Positions 35,552 through 45,114 of a stretch of DNA of 62,231 nt are shown piece by piece. Within the stretch, counting starts at the first letter, position 1, and every line of letters begins with the position of its first letter. Position numbers and translations under genes: made by a program. The stretch comes from Oceanospirillaceae bacterium (GTDB lineage Bacteria > Pseudomonadota > Gammaproteobacteria > Pseudomonadales > Balneatricaceae). The stretch covers positions 1-62,231 of the forward strand of contig JABSQZ010000005.1 of NCBI GenBank assembly GCA_013215505.1, written 5' to 3'. The notes below the pieces were generated by a model. That model saw nothing but the letters and a program-made list of their open reading frames with translations, did not search any database and had not been told where the DNA came from.

Positions 35552-37300
35552 TTGCATAAAACTGAGATATTACGCAGAGAAAAAATAGATTTTAGCGCTA
35601 AAATATTCAGCCAAGTCCCCGAGCCACTTGCCAAAGTGTATGCGGCCAGAGGAATCACTGATGAGCGGCAACTGGGGCGCTCTCTGAAAGATTTACTGCC
35701 GGATTCCGGGCTCTTAGATATTGATGTGGCAGCAACCAGGGTCGCTAGCGCAGTTTGCAAGGCAGAGAAGATAATCATAGTGGGAGATTTTGACTGCGAT
35801 GGTGCTACTAGTACTGCAGTATTACTCTTAGGTTTGCGGATGATGGGGGCGCAGGCGGTAGATTACTTAGTGCCGAATAGATTTGCCTACGGTTACGGGT
35901 TGTCGGCGGAAATCGTCGAAGTTGCGGCGCAGCGTCAGCCTAAGTTAATCATCACAGTAGACAATGGTGTCTCTAGCATTGATGGGGTGAATCGCGCCAA
36001 TGCACTGGGAATAGATGTTGTAGTGACCGATCATCACTTGGCCGGGAATGAACTGCCAAAGGCTATCGCTATCGTCAATCCGAACCAGGATGCCTGCAAT
36101 TTTGCCGCAAAATCGACTTGTGGGGTCGGGGTGGTTTTCTACTTGTTGATCGCTTTGCGCCGAAAACTTCAGTCAATGCAGTGGTTTGCTGAGCAGGGAA
36201 TAGCTCAGCCAAATTTGGCTTCACTACTAGATTTAGTGGCACTGGGAACAGTGGCCGATGTAGTACCACTGGAGCACAATAACCGCACTTTGGTCTATCA
36301 GGGGCTGCAGCGAATTCGCGCCGGCCACGCCAGACCTGGATTGAAAGCGCTTTTAGAAGTGGCTAATCGGAAAATAGAGAATTTGGTGGCCAGTGATCTG
36401 GGCTTTGCAGTAGCGCCGAGGCTAAATGCAGCCGGGCGCCTGGATGATATGTCTATTGGTATAGAATGTCTGCTGTGCGAAGATGAAGAGAGTGCTCGAG
36501 AGTATGCGCTGACATTAGATCAGTTGAACATTGAGCGACGCACTATAGAGCAGGGCATGCAGGCACAAGCGCTGCAGTTTTTAGAGAAAGTAGAGCGGGA
36601 TCTCAGTGACAGCGGTGGGCAATTACCTATGGGGGTCTGTCTGTTTGATAGCAGCTGGCACCAGGGGGTAATAGGCATTTTGGCTTCGCGGATTAAAGAT
36701 AAATTACATCGACCGGTGATTGCATTTGCCCCGGGAGATCCCGGAGAAATTAAAGGATCAGCCAGATCTATCAACGGCTATCACTTGCGCGATGGGCTGG
36801 CGCTGATCGATGCCCGTCATCCCGGGCTGATTAAAAAATTTGGTGGCCATGCCATGGCGGCGGGACTGACCATTGATGCCAGTGCTCTGCAGAGCTTTGA
36901 GAGTGCATTTGCGCAAGTTATCAGTGAACAGTTGCACGCCGATGATTTAAAGGCGACGCTGCTGACTGATGGTTCACTACAGGCGGCTGATATGAACGTC
37001 GAGTTGGCCACTCTGTTCCGTCAGGCCGGGCCCTGGGGGCATCATTTTAGCGAGCCACTGTTCGACAATGTATTTAAAATTATTCAGCAGCGTATTGTTG
37101 GAAAAAAACATTTGAAGTTAGTGTTGATGGAGCCTGACTCGGGGCTGGCAATAGATGCTATCTATTTTAATATAGATGAAAATATCTGGCCCAATCAAGA
37201 GATTGATAAGGTGCGTGTTGTCTATAAACTAGATGTTAATGAATTTCGCGGTAAACGCAGTGTACAATTAATGGTTGAACATATAGAACTGGCGGACTGA
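35552..37300 (+). CDS. recJ: Single-stranded-DNA-specific exonuclease RecJ
   Basis: 5'-3' exonuclease on single strands in RecF-type recombination and mismatch repair. The 582-residue protein has the DHH core: motif DFDCDGATST, PNRFAYGYGL, VDNGVSS, VTDHHLAG, then LDLVALGTVADVVPL, RLNAAGRLDDM, and DHHA1 motif FGGHAMAAGL. The start is TTG with AAGG ten bases upstream; no in-frame ATG lies nearby and residues from the start fit the family. It lies just behind a broken DUF218 gene. prfB-lysS, common neighbours of recJ, do not follow here. Confidence 0.96.
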   Translation: MHKTEILRREKIDFSAKIFSQVPEPLAKVYAARGITDERQLGRSLKDLLPDSGLLDIDVAATRVASAVCKAEKIIIVGDFDCDGATSTAVLLLGLRMMGAQAVDYLVPNRFAYGYGLSAEIVEVAAQRQPKLIITVDNGVSSIDGVNRANALGIDVVVTDHHLAGNELPKAIAIVNPNQDACNFAAKSTCGVGVVFYLLIALRRKLQSMQWFAEQGIAQPNLASLLDLVALGTVADVVPLEHNNRTLVYQGLQRIRAGHARPGLKALLEVANRKIENLVASDLGFAVAPRLNAAGRLDDMSIGIECLLCEDEESAREYALTLDQLNIERRTIEQGMQAQALQFLEKVERDLSDSGGQLPMGVCLFDSSWHQGVIGILASRIKDKLHRPVIAFAPGDPGEIKGSARSINGYHLRDGLALIDARHPGLIKKFGGHAMAAGLTIDASALQSFESAFAQVISEQLHADDLKATLLTDGSLQAADMNVELATLFRQAGPWGHHFSEPLFDNVFKIIQQRIVGKKHLKLVLMEPDSGLAIDAIYFNIDENIWPNQEIDKVRVVYKLDVNEFRGKRSVQLMVEHIELAD

Positions 37301-37335
37301 GACAGTTACCGCATAATTTAACAGGAGAAATTACT

Positions 37336-37512
37336 ATGAATGATTTTACTTTAGACGAGCTGACAGTATTAGTTGACCTCTGCTTCCGAGCTGGGATAAA
37401 CACCGATGAAGTATTGGCTGTTGAGTTGCAGAGCAGATTGCAGATCGCGAAGGCAGAGCGCCAGGAACTAGAGAGTTTAGACTTTGAAGATTGTTTAAGC
37501 TGCAAGTTGTAG
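37336..37512 (+). CDS. Small acidic protein of unknown function
   Basis: A 58-residue reading frame with a good ribosome site (AGGAGA, 8 bases before the ATG) sits between recJ and nudF in the same direction. The product is acidic and probably helical: MNDFTLDELTVLVDLCF at the start, a middle with EVLAVELQSRLQIAKAERQ, and a tail DFEDCLSCKL holding two cysteines. I do not recognise it. The strong Shine-Dalgarno, tight spacing to both neighbours and ordinary amino-acid content favour a real gene. Confidence 0.6.
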   Translation: MNDFTLDELTVLVDLCFRAGINTDEVLAVELQSRLQIAKAERQELESLDFEDCLSCKL

Positions 37513-37550
37513 AAAGACGATGAAAAATTGCCAGGCGATAAAAACAGCTA

Positions 37551-38180
37551 ATGAGTGATAATAATAAGCACTGGCAGCCCCAGTACGACAGCGCGGATGT
37601 CGCCCTGGAGGCTGATAAACTGTTGGCTCAGAGCTTTTATCAGTACCGTCAATTAACAGTCACTCACCGCAGTTTTAGCGGTGAGAAAATAACCGTGCAG
37701 CGGGATTTGTTTTGGCGGCCCAACGCGGTGGCGGTGTTGCTCTATGATGCTCAGGCAGATAAAGTGGTGATGATAGAGCAGTTCCGTATAGGTACTTACG
37801 ACCATCCTCGCAGTCCCTGGTTGTTAGAGTTAGTAGCGGGAATTATAGAACCCGGGGAGGAACTCACTGAAGTGGCCAACCGCGAGTGCCTGGAAGAGAC
37901 AGGGTTACAGATAGGGCAGTTACAGCATATCTTTAAGTTCACACCTAGTCCCGGTGGAGTCAGAGAGTATATAGATTTATTTTGCGCCAGCGTTAACTCA
38001 GCGCAGGCTGTAGGTCTGCATGGTTTGGCTGAAGAGGGAGAAGATATAAAAGTGCATGTGTTTGACTCTGAGCAGGCCTTTTCGATGTTGCAGAGCGGGG
38101 ACATTGACAATGCGCCGGCAATTATTGCCCTGCAGTGGTTACAGCTGCACAGACAGAGTTTGCAAGACGCCTGGCGATAA
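37551..38180 (+). CDS. nudF: ADP-ribose pyrophosphatase NudF
   Basis: Nudix hydrolase splitting ADP-ribose to AMP and ribose 5-phosphate, 209 residues. The full Nudix box GX5EX7REUXEEXGU is present at 97-119 (GIIEPGEE...RECLEETGL), and PHSP-like downstream residues (FTPSPGGVREYI, 128 onward) mark the ADP-ribose group. It begins nudF-yqiB-cpdA-yqiA-parE-parC, the same order as in E. coli and Pseudomonas. Confidence 0.94.
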   Translation: MSDNNKHWQPQYDSADVALEADKLLAQSFYQYRQLTVTHRSFSGEKITVQRDLFWRPNAVAVLLYDAQADKVVMIEQFRIGTYDHPRSPWLLELVAGIIEPGEELTEVANRECLEETGLQIGQLQHIFKFTPSPGGVREYIDLFCASVNSAQAVGLHGLAEEGEDIKVHVFDSEQAFSMLQSGDIDNAPAIIALQWLQLHRQSLQDAWR

Positions 38181-38252
38181 TTGCAGAAATACAGCAGCAG
38201 TGCTCGCTTCAGGGCGCAACTGCCAGATAACGAATGAGTTTGGGAAACCTGA

Positions 38253-38729
38253 ATGAAAAGCAAATACATTCCTGATTTAAGCAAGCATATGGCGCTCTGT
38301 GAGGCTAATTATGCAAGGTTGCTAAAACTTTTGCCGGATATAGACCAGTGTCAACAGCGCGATTTCATTATAGATATAGGTGAACATCAGAGTATCGTCA
38401 GTTTGCAAGTACAGGAAAGGTTTAAGTACACAACCACAGTGCTAGTTAGTCAAAGTCAGGCTGCTGCCATTCAATCAGATAAGATCAAACAGCTGTTCTC
38501 CCCGCAATTACAAGTGCGGCTTTATCACGATGCAAAGATGGCCGAAGTGATTAATCCGCATAAACGTTCGCAACTGCAAGGTAGTTACCGCTATCCAAAT
38601 GCTGCGATGTTCCATGTCGATGAAAAAATTCAGCTCAACGAATACCTGGCGCAGTGGTTGAGCCACTGCCTCACCCACGGCTACCAGAGTCGGCAAGTAT
38701 TTTCACAAAGTTTATTTGAAAATGATTAA
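38253..38729 (+). CDS. yqiB: DUF1249 protein YqiB
   Basis: Conserved 158-residue protein of unknown role, found between nudF and cpdA in many gammaproteobacteria. It has the typical start (KYIPDLSKHMALCEANYARLLKLLP) in pieces SKHMALCEANY and LLKLLPD, a middle strand-rich part ERFKYTTTVLV, and a C-terminal FHVDEKIQLNEYLAQWL. No catalytic motif is apparent. Gene context is the main clue; a link to nucleotide signalling through cpdA is only a guess. Confidence 0.92.
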   Translation: MKSKYIPDLSKHMALCEANYARLLKLLPDIDQCQQRDFIIDIGEHQSIVSLQVQERFKYTTTVLVSQSQAAAIQSDKIKQLFSPQLQVRLYHDAKMAEVINPHKRSQLQGSYRYPNAAMFHVDEKIQLNEYLAQWLSHCLTHGYQSRQVFSQSLFEND

Positions 38730-38777
38730 TTGGCAGGACCACTGCCTGTCTATCGCTAATTTTCCAGGTCATGTGCG

Positions 38778-39557
38778 ATGAACAGTGCCATCAAACTCCT
38801 GCAAATAACCGACTGTCACTTGCAGGGGAATCCCGAACACAGTTTAAAAGGCTATAACCCGGAGCGTAGATTAGAGGCGGTGATTGCAGCGGCAGCTGTG
38901 CAGTTACAAGGGCTGGATAATGACTCGGCCAAGGCGGATCACTTACTGCTCACCGGAGATTTGGCACAGCAGCCACAACTATCAGTATATCGGCGAATAT
39001 TAAAGAAAACCGCAGCGCTTGCGGCTCGTACTCACTGGGTGCCGGGCAATCACGACGACAGTGCGATGATGGCCGAATTTACGCAGATGGATAAGAAAAT
39101 CATCATAGACGGGCACTGGGCAATCGTTTTGTTAGACAGCACAGCCAGCCCAGATGGTCGTGGCAGCGGCTCACTGAGTAATGCAGAGCTGGAATTGATC
39201 AGCACTCTGAATGCATTGCCGGTTGAGCATATATTACTGGTATTGCACCATCCCCCGGTTGCGGTGGGCAGTGTTTGGCAAGATCAGATAAAATTGGCCA
39301 ATGCGCAGCAGTTTTGGCAGCGGGTGGACAAGCTAAGTAATGTCAGGGCAGTTTTGTTTGGTCACTTACATCAGGAACAGCAACTGCAGCGACAGGGGAT
39401 AGCGCTGTATTGCTCTCCGGCTACAGCCCCACAATTTAAAAAGTCACAGCTGACGCCGATACTGGAAGACGATCCAAAACTAGTGGCAGCCGGCTTTCGG
39501 CTATTGCAGCTAGAGGTGGATGGTAGTATCAATACAAATGTTTACCGGGTTGATTAA
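38778..39557 (+). CDS. cpdA: 3',5'-cyclic AMP phosphodiesterase CpdA
   Basis: Hydrolyses cAMP and so dampens CRP signalling. The 259-residue metallophosphatase has all metal motifs: DCHLQG (Asp12, His14), TGDLAQQ, GNHDD, LHHPPV and GHLHQE. Length and lack of signal peptide agree with CpdA. It starts 48 bases after yqiB. The neighbouring yqiA follows after 161 bases, where a separate promoter could lie. Confidence 0.94.
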   Translation: MNSAIKLLQITDCHLQGNPEHSLKGYNPERRLEAVIAAAAVQLQGLDNDSAKADHLLLTGDLAQQPQLSVYRRILKKTAALAARTHWVPGNHDDSAMMAEFTQMDKKIIIDGHWAIVLLDSTASPDGRGSGSLSNAELELISTLNALPVEHILLVLHHPPVAVGSVWQDQIKLANAQQFWQRVDKLSNVRAVLFGHLHQEQQLQRQGIALYCSPATAPQFKKSQLTPILEDDPKLVAAGFRLLQLEVDGSINTNVYRVD

Positions 39558-39718
39558 TAACGAATTATTATTTAGAGTGACTGCGCGACAGACTCACTGA
39601 TCTGTAATCTTAGTGGCGGGTAGCCGCTTATTAGACCTGAGGCTAACAATAATAATTACTTGCAACTATAGCCTGGCTTAGGTAAGTTGCCATATAAAAC
39701 ACTGTAAGGATAACCAGT

Positions 39719-40309
39719 ATGTCGGTAACTGTGATTTACCTTCACGGTTTCAACAGCTCAGCGGATTCAATTAAGGCACGGCAACTGCAAGAGTATTTTG
39801 TCACTCAAGCACTGGTTGAAACTAAAAATTATCAGCTGCATATTCCGCAGCTGAATTATCAGCCCACTGTTGCTATCGCGCAGTTGACTGAGTTGATAGA
39901 AGCTTGTGCTGGCGCTGAAATATTATTGGTGGGTAGCTCACTGGGGGGCTATTACAGTATCTGGCTGGCGCAACAATACCCTAACTGTCGTGCAGTGTTG
40001 ATCAATCCAGCGGTCTATCCCTATATTTTGTTGCAACAGTTGCTGGGAGAAAATGAAAATACCTACACTGGACAGAAGTATCAGTTAACTGAAGAGCATA
40101 TAGGGCAGTTGCGAGCGCTCGAAGTGCCAAAGATCATTGATCCGGGAAGATTTTTGTTATTGAGCCAGATGGGTGATGAGACCTTAGATTACAAAGAGGC
40201 GGTGAATAAACTTGCCACTGTTCAACAGAGAGTGACAGCGGGTGGTAACCACAGCTTTGAAAACTTTGTTAGCGTGATTCCCGCAGTGTTAGCTTTTGCC
40301 GAGCAGTGA
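39719..40309 (+). CDS. yqiA: YqiA-type alpha/beta-hydrolase esterase
   Basis: A 196-residue UPF0227 serine esterase. The oxyanion region is YLHGFNSS near the N-terminus, the nucleophile elbow GSSLGGYYS carries the Ser, and Asp (about 160, LSQMGDETLDY) and His in GGNHSFENF complete the triad. E. coli YqiA has weak esterase activity on short acyl groups; the natural substrate is unknown. It precedes parE by 49 bases as in relatives. Confidence 0.93.
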   Translation: MSVTVIYLHGFNSSADSIKARQLQEYFVTQALVETKNYQLHIPQLNYQPTVAIAQLTELIEACAGAEILLVGSSLGGYYSIWLAQQYPNCRAVLINPAVYPYILLQQLLGENENTYTGQKYQLTEEHIGQLRALEVPKIIDPGRFLLLSQMGDETLDYKEAVNKLATVQQRVTAGGNHSFENFVSVIPAVLAFAEQ

Positions 40310-40358
40310 AGCACAATACTTATAATAAACGGATTAACTTTATTAGGATCTATAGTCA

Positions 40359-42251
40359 ATGAGTAGTCAATATCAAGCAGATTCGATTGAAGTCCTCAGC
40401 GGTTTAGACCCGGTGCGCAGACGTCCCGGGATGTACACTGAGACCGATAAGCCCAATCATCTAGCCCAGGAAGTCATAGATAACTCTGTCGATGAAGCAC
40501 TGGCCGGGCACGCCGATCAAATCGATGTAGTGTTATTTCAAGATGGTTTTTTGTCTGTGACTGATAATGGACGCGGCATGCCGGTGGATATTCATCCGGA
40601 GGAAGGGGTCAGTGGCGTAGAGCTAATTCTTACCAGACTGCACGCCGGCGCTAAATTTAGCGATGATAACTACAGTTTTTCCGGCGGATTACATGGAGTG
40701 GGTGTGTCGGTAGTGAATGCATTGTCTAAAAGTCTGCAAGTGCAGATTAGACGCGACGCGCAAGTCTATAGTATTGGTTTTGCCGACGGCGATAAAATTT
40801 CTGAGCTGGAAGTGATCGGCAGCTGTGGAAAACGCAATACCGGTACCACGGTAAAGTTTCTAGCCGACAGTAAGTACTTCGACAGCAGTAAATACAACGT
40901 CACTAAGTTAAAACATAATTTGCGTGCTAAAGCGGTACTTTGTCCCGGGTTAAAGGTCACTTTTACCGACCAGAGCACAGGCAAAAACGACCGCGAAACT
41001 TGGTACTACGAAGACGGTATAAGTGCCTATCTGACCGGGATGACTCAAGTCTATGAAACCCTTCCTCAGCAGCCTTTTGTCGGCGGCTTAAAAGGGCAGG
41101 ATGACGCGGTGGAATGGGCGGTGCAGTGGTTACCTGAAGGCGGTGAACTGACCTGCGAAAGCTTTGTCAATTTAATTCCCACAGTCGTAGGCGGCACCCA
41201 TGTTAATGGCTTCAGAACCGGGCTGTTAGAGGCGATGCGGGAATTTTGTGAATTCCGTTCGCTGTTGCCACGGGGAGTGAAATTGACCGCTGAAGATATT
41301 TGGGAGCGCTGCAGCTATATCTTGTCGGCGAAAATGCGCGATCCGCAATTTGCCGGTCAGACCAAAGAGCGCTTGTCGTCAAGACAGATCGCCGCCTTTA
41401 TTTCCGGGGCGGTGAAAGATGCATTCTCACTCTGGTTGAATAAACATGTGGAGGATGGCGAGAAACTCGCTGAAGCAGTGATTGCCAATGCCCAGAAACG
41501 TTTGCGCACCAGCAAAAAGGTAGTGCGCAAGCGGGTGACTGCAGGGCCCGCGCTGCCCGGAAAGCTCGCCGATTGCTCTGGCACAGAAACCGCGCGCTCA
41601 GAGTTGTTTTTAGTGGAGGGAGACTCTGCTGGTGGCTCGGCGAAACAGGCCCGAGATCGCCGCTTTCAGGCGATTATGGCGCTGCGCGGGAAAATTTTAA
41701 ACTCCTGGGAAGTCGACTCTTCTCAAGTGCTGGCCTCCAATGAAATTCACGATATTTCAGTAGCTATTGGAGTTGAGCCAGGTAGCGATGACATCAGTGG
41801 CTTGCGCTACGGAAAAGTCTGCATATTAGCGGATGCCGACTCAGACGGCGCACACATTGCGACGTTGATCTGCGCGCTGTTTCTGCGTCACTTCAAACCG
41901 CTGGTCAGTGCCGGAAATATCTATGTGGCTATGCCACCACTGTACCGTATAGATGCGGCGAAGGATGTCTTCTATGCGCTGGATGATGCAGAGCGCGACG
42001 GGGTAATCGAGAGGATTAAAGCGGAGCGAAAAAATGTCAAAGTTAACGTGCAGCGCTTCAAGGGGTTGGGTGAGATGAACCCGATGCAGTTACGCGAGAC
42101 CACTATGGACCCGGATACCCGTCGTCTGGTGCAGCTGGTGATTACTGAAGGTGATGACAGCCACGAAATGATGGATATGCTGCTGTCGAAGAAGCGTGCC
42201 GCAGATCGTAAAGTTTGGCTGGAGAGTAGCGGCGATTTAGCCAAAGTATAA
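40359..42251 (+). CDS. parE: DNA topoisomerase IV subunit B
   Basis: ATPase subunit of the enzyme that separates replicated chromosomes. The 630-residue protein has a GHKL ATP site (EVIDNSVDEALAG, DNGRGMPVD, GGLHGVG), a transducer domain, and a TOPRIM domain with EGDSAGGSAKQARDR and DADSDGAHI. Ends like E. coli ParE (RKVWLESSGDL). An AGGATCTATAGTC leader precedes the ATG. parC follows 52 bases later. Confidence 0.97.
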   Translation: MSSQYQADSIEVLSGLDPVRRRPGMYTETDKPNHLAQEVIDNSVDEALAGHADQIDVVLFQDGFLSVTDNGRGMPVDIHPEEGVSGVELILTRLHAGAKFSDDNYSFSGGLHGVGVSVVNALSKSLQVQIRRDAQVYSIGFADGDKISELEVIGSCGKRNTGTTVKFLADSKYFDSSKYNVTKLKHNLRAKAVLCPGLKVTFTDQSTGKNDRETWYYEDGISAYLTGMTQVYETLPQQPFVGGLKGQDDAVEWAVQWLPEGGELTCESFVNLIPTVVGGTHVNGFRTGLLEAMREFCEFRSLLPRGVKLTAEDIWERCSYILSAKMRDPQFAGQTKERLSSRQIAAFISGAVKDAFSLWLNKHVEDGEKLAEAVIANAQKRLRTSKKVVRKRVTAGPALPGKLADCSGTETARSELFLVEGDSAGGSAKQARDRRFQAIMALRGKILNSWEVDSSQVLASNEIHDISVAIGVEPGSDDISGLRYGKVCILADADSDGAHIATLICALFLRHFKPLVSAGNIYVAMPPLYRIDAAKDVFYALDDAERDGVIERIKAERKNVKVNVQRFKGLGEMNPMQLRETTMDPDTRRLVQLVITEGDDSHEMMDMLLSKKRAADRKVWLESSGDLAKV

Positions 42252-42303
42252 CCCTGAGCCCGGTTTCCTATCAATTAATTTAGATAAGGTGTGTTGATTA
42301 AAT

Positions 42304-44583
42304 ATGTCTAGTTACACAACAGATGACAGCATAGAGTCATTGCCACTGCAAGATTTTACCGAGAAAGCGTACTTAGATTACTCTATGTACGTGATCCTCG
42401 ATCGCGCGCTACCACACGTTGGTGACGGTATGAAGCCGGTGCAACGCCGTATCGTGTATGCGATGAGCGAGCTGGGTTTGAAACACACAGCCAAGCACAA
42501 AAAATCTGCCCGTACTGTCGGTGATGTATTAGGCAAGTATCACCCCCACGGTGACAGCGCCTGTTACGAGGCGATGGTGTTGATGGCGCAGCCCTTTAGT
42601 TATCGCTACCCGCTGATTGACGGTCAGGGCAACTGGGGGGCACCGGATGATCCTAAGTCGTTCGCCGCGATGCGTTATACCGAGGCGCGCTTGACCTCGT
42701 ACTCGCAAGTGCTATTACAGGAAGTGAGTCAGGGAACAGTCGACTGGGTGCCCAATTTTGATGGTACCTTAAACGAGCCCACAGTGTTGCCGGCGCGGCT
42801 GCCAAATATCTTACTCAATGGTGGCACCGGTATTGCGGTGGGCATGGCTACAGATATTCCGCCACACAACTTGCGGGAAGTGACCTCGGCCTGTATCCAC
42901 TTACTGGAGCATCCCAGGGCAACGCTTGAGGAAATCTGTGAGTTTGTTCCCGGACCGGATATGCCCACAGATGCAGAAATTATCTCTTCAAAAGAGGAGT
43001 TGCGAAAGCTCTACACTACCGGCAGGGGCTCGGTGCGGATGCGATCGCTGTGGAATAAAGAGCAGGGGGATGTGATTATCACCGCGCTGCCTCACCAAGT
43101 GTCAGGAGCGAAAATTCTCGAGCAAATTGCGGCGCAGATGCAGCAGAAGAAGCTGCCAATGGTGGCGGATTTACGCGATGAATCCGACCACGAAAACCCT
43201 ACTCGACTGGTCATAGTGCCACGCTCTAATCGCATTGACCTGGAACAGTTGATGGCGCACTTATTTGCCTCTACGGATTTGGAGCGCACCTACAGAGTCA
43301 ATATGAACATGATAGGTGTGGATGGGCGCCCGCAGGTAAAAGATCTGCGACAAATACTCACTGAGTGGCTCAGCTGGCGAACCAATGTAGTGCGCAAGCG
43401 GTTGCAGTACCGGCTTGATAAAGTACTGAATCGTTTGCACATCCTTGACGGTTTGATGATCGCCTATCTGAATATCGATGAGATAATTGAGATTATCCGC
43501 ACTGTGGATGAGCCAAAAACGGAGATGATGCAGCGCTTTAATATTTCGGATATTCAGGCCAATGCCATTTTAGACCTGAAGCTTCGCCACCTGGCTAAAC
43601 TTGAAGAATTTAAGATCAAGGGCGAGCAAGATGAGTTACAGAGCGAGCGACAGAAACTGGAGCTGATTTTAGGATCTGATCAGCGCATGCGTACTCTGAT
43701 TAAGAAAGAACTAAAAGAAGATATGCAGACTTTTGGCGATGCGCGCCGCTCTCCGATAGTTGCCCGCACCGAAGCTAAGGCCTTTTCTGAAAAGGATCTG
43801 CTGTCGGCTGATCCTGTCACTGCAGTGATCTCTAAGCAGGGCTGGATCAGGGCGGCAAAAGGTCACGATATAGATGCAGTGGGCTTAAGTTATAAATCCG
43901 GGGACAGTTTCAAGCTCGCCTGTCAGGGGCGGATGAATCAGCCGCTGATACTATTGGATTCCACGGGCCGCAGTTACACTATTGATACGCATAATTTGCC
44001 TTCAGCGCGGGGTCAGGGAGAACCGGTAACTGGAAGGATTTCGATGCCCAAAGGAGCCACTATTGACGCGGCAGTAACCGGGGCTGAGCAATGTAAGGTG
44101 TTACTCTCCAGTGATGCAGGATATGGGTTTTTGACGACTATTGCAGATTTGTCGAGCAAGACAAAAAATGGCAAGGCGGCCCTGAGTTTGTCTAAAAATG
44201 CGCAGTTACTCACATCCATTAATATTGAAGAGGTTGGGGATAAAATGTTGGCGGCCGTCACAAACGAGGGTCGGATGTTGGTCTTTACAGTGGCGGATCT
44301 GCCTGAGTTAGCCAAAGGCAAAGGCAACAAAATTATTAATGTGCCAACGGCCAGAGCGGCCAGTCGCGAAGAGCTAATGATTGCGCTGGTAGTGTTTAGC
44401 CCAGGTGATACGTTGCTGGTTCACTCCGGAAAACAACACTTGAAGTTAAAGCCTGCTGATATTGCGCACTTCTGTGCCGAGCGCGGTCGCCGGGGTAACA
44501 AGTTACCCAGGGGTTATCAACGGGTTGAACGTATTGATGTTGAAGCAGGCAAACAGGATACGGCTAAGCTTGAGCAAGACTAG
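42304..44583 (+). CDS. parC: DNA topoisomerase IV subunit A
   Basis: DNA-cutting subunit of topoisomerase IV, 759 residues. It has the winged-helix region with [15 protein letters not shown], which keeps the Ser and Glu whose change gives quinolone resistance in other species, the active-site Tyr in [10 protein letters not shown], the coiled gate, and a C-terminal beta-pinwheel (from about 490). It works with ParE. A structured repeat region begins just after its stop. Confidence 0.97.
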   Translation: MSSYTTDDSIESLPLQDFTEKAYLDYSMYVILDRALPHVGDGMKPVQRRIVYAMSELGLKHTAKHKKSARTVGDVLGKYHPHGDSACYEAMVLMAQPFSYRYPLIDGQGNWGAPDDPKSFAAMRYTEARLTSYSQVLLQEVSQGTVDWVPNFDGTLNEPTVLPARLPNILLNGGTGIAVGMATDIPPHNLREVTSACIHLLEHPRATLEEICEFVPGPDMPTDAEIISSKEELRKLYTTGRGSVRMRSLWNKEQGDVIITALPHQVSGAKILEQIAAQMQQKKLPMVADLRDESDHENPTRLVIVPRSNRIDLEQLMAHLFASTDLERTYRVNMNMIGVDGRPQVKDLRQILTEWLSWRTNVVRKRLQYRLDKVLNRLHILDGLMIAYLNIDEIIEIIRTVDEPKTEMMQRFNISDIQANAILDLKLRHLAKLEEFKIKGEQDELQSERQKLELILGSDQRMRTLIKKELKEDMQTFGDARRSPIVARTEAKAFSEKDLLSADPVTAVISKQGWIRAAKGHDIDAVGLSYKSGDSFKLACQGRMNQPLILLDSTGRSYTIDTHNLPSARGQGEPVTGRISMPKGATIDAAVTGAEQCKVLLSSDAGYGFLTTIADLSSKTKNGKAALSLSKNAQLLTSINIEEVGDKMLAAVTNEGRMLVFTVADLPELAKGKGNKIINVPTARAASREELMIALVVFSPGDTLLVHSGKQHLKLKPADIAHFCAERGRRGNKLPRGYQRVERIDVEAGKQDTAKLEQD

Positions 44584-44622
44584 TCCAGTGGGTGCAAAGT
44601 AGAGTAAACCCTGAGCTTAATC

Positions 44623-44674
44623 AAATCCCTCTAGCTGCCAATACCTAGGCAGGTGTTCTAGGGGGATTTTTTTT
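44623..44674 (+). terminator. Rho-independent terminator of parE-parC (start of repeat A)
   Basis: AAATCCC (44623-44629) pairs with GGGATTT (44663-44669); inside, CTAG/CTAG and CTGCC/GGCAG add further pairs. Eight Ts follow from 44667. It lies 40 bases after parC and is also the head of the first repeat copy. Confidence 0.75.
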
Positions 44675-45060
44675 GCCCGCTAGCATATAGGAGTATAGCG
44701 ATAAGTTGGGTCTGGTCTGCGGCTACAAAATTATTGAGATACGACTACGCTGGAGAAAAACTTCTCCAGCTACTGCTCTGTACAGCTTGCTCTTAAGGAA
44801 AACCCACTCCTCTAGTTGCCGTTTTTCAGCCAGGTGTTCTAGGGGGCCACCAGTAGGCTTATTGAGGCATAGTAATAAGTTGTGTTTGTTATGCACCGAC
44901 AAAATCATTGGGGTACGACTAAGCTGGAGAAAAGCTTCTCTGGCCGATTATACCCACTAATTACCTGTTCTCAACTAGATACTCCAGGGAGGTTTTTTTC
45001 CGCCAGCTTATAAGGCTATGCAAATAGATTTTGTCGGTTACGGGGCTATAAAACCACTTT
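44623..45060. repeat. Two to three degenerate ~175-bp direct repeats with a conserved hairpin
   Basis: Copy A (from 44623) and copy B (from about 44808) share CAGGTGTTCTAGGGGG (44650 and 44831), ATAAGTTG (44701 and 44875) and TACGACTA followed by GCTGGAGAAAA (44740 and 44914), a spacing of 174-181 bases. Each copy ends in a stem of 9 pairs: A has perfect GCTGGAGAA/TTCTCCAGC (44749-44770); B keeps the same stem by two G-T wobbles (44923-44944). A weaker third part near 44970-45040 has CTCCAGGGAGG plus seven Ts, and GATTTTGTCGGT (45027-45038), the exact reverse complement of ACCGACAAAATC in copy B (44895-44906). No reading frame is shared by the copies. The whole 531-base gap from parC to the next gene holds nothing else seen. 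Confidence 0.75.
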
Positions 45061-45114
45061 TTAGTTCAATATTGTAACTCAGGTACCGGTCTCTCAGGGG
45101 AGTTGATATCTGAC

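Noticed and set aside
44706-44960. 84-codon frame in the repeat region after parC
   Set aside because: It crosses both repeat copies and their hairpins, and no similarity or ribosome site supports it.
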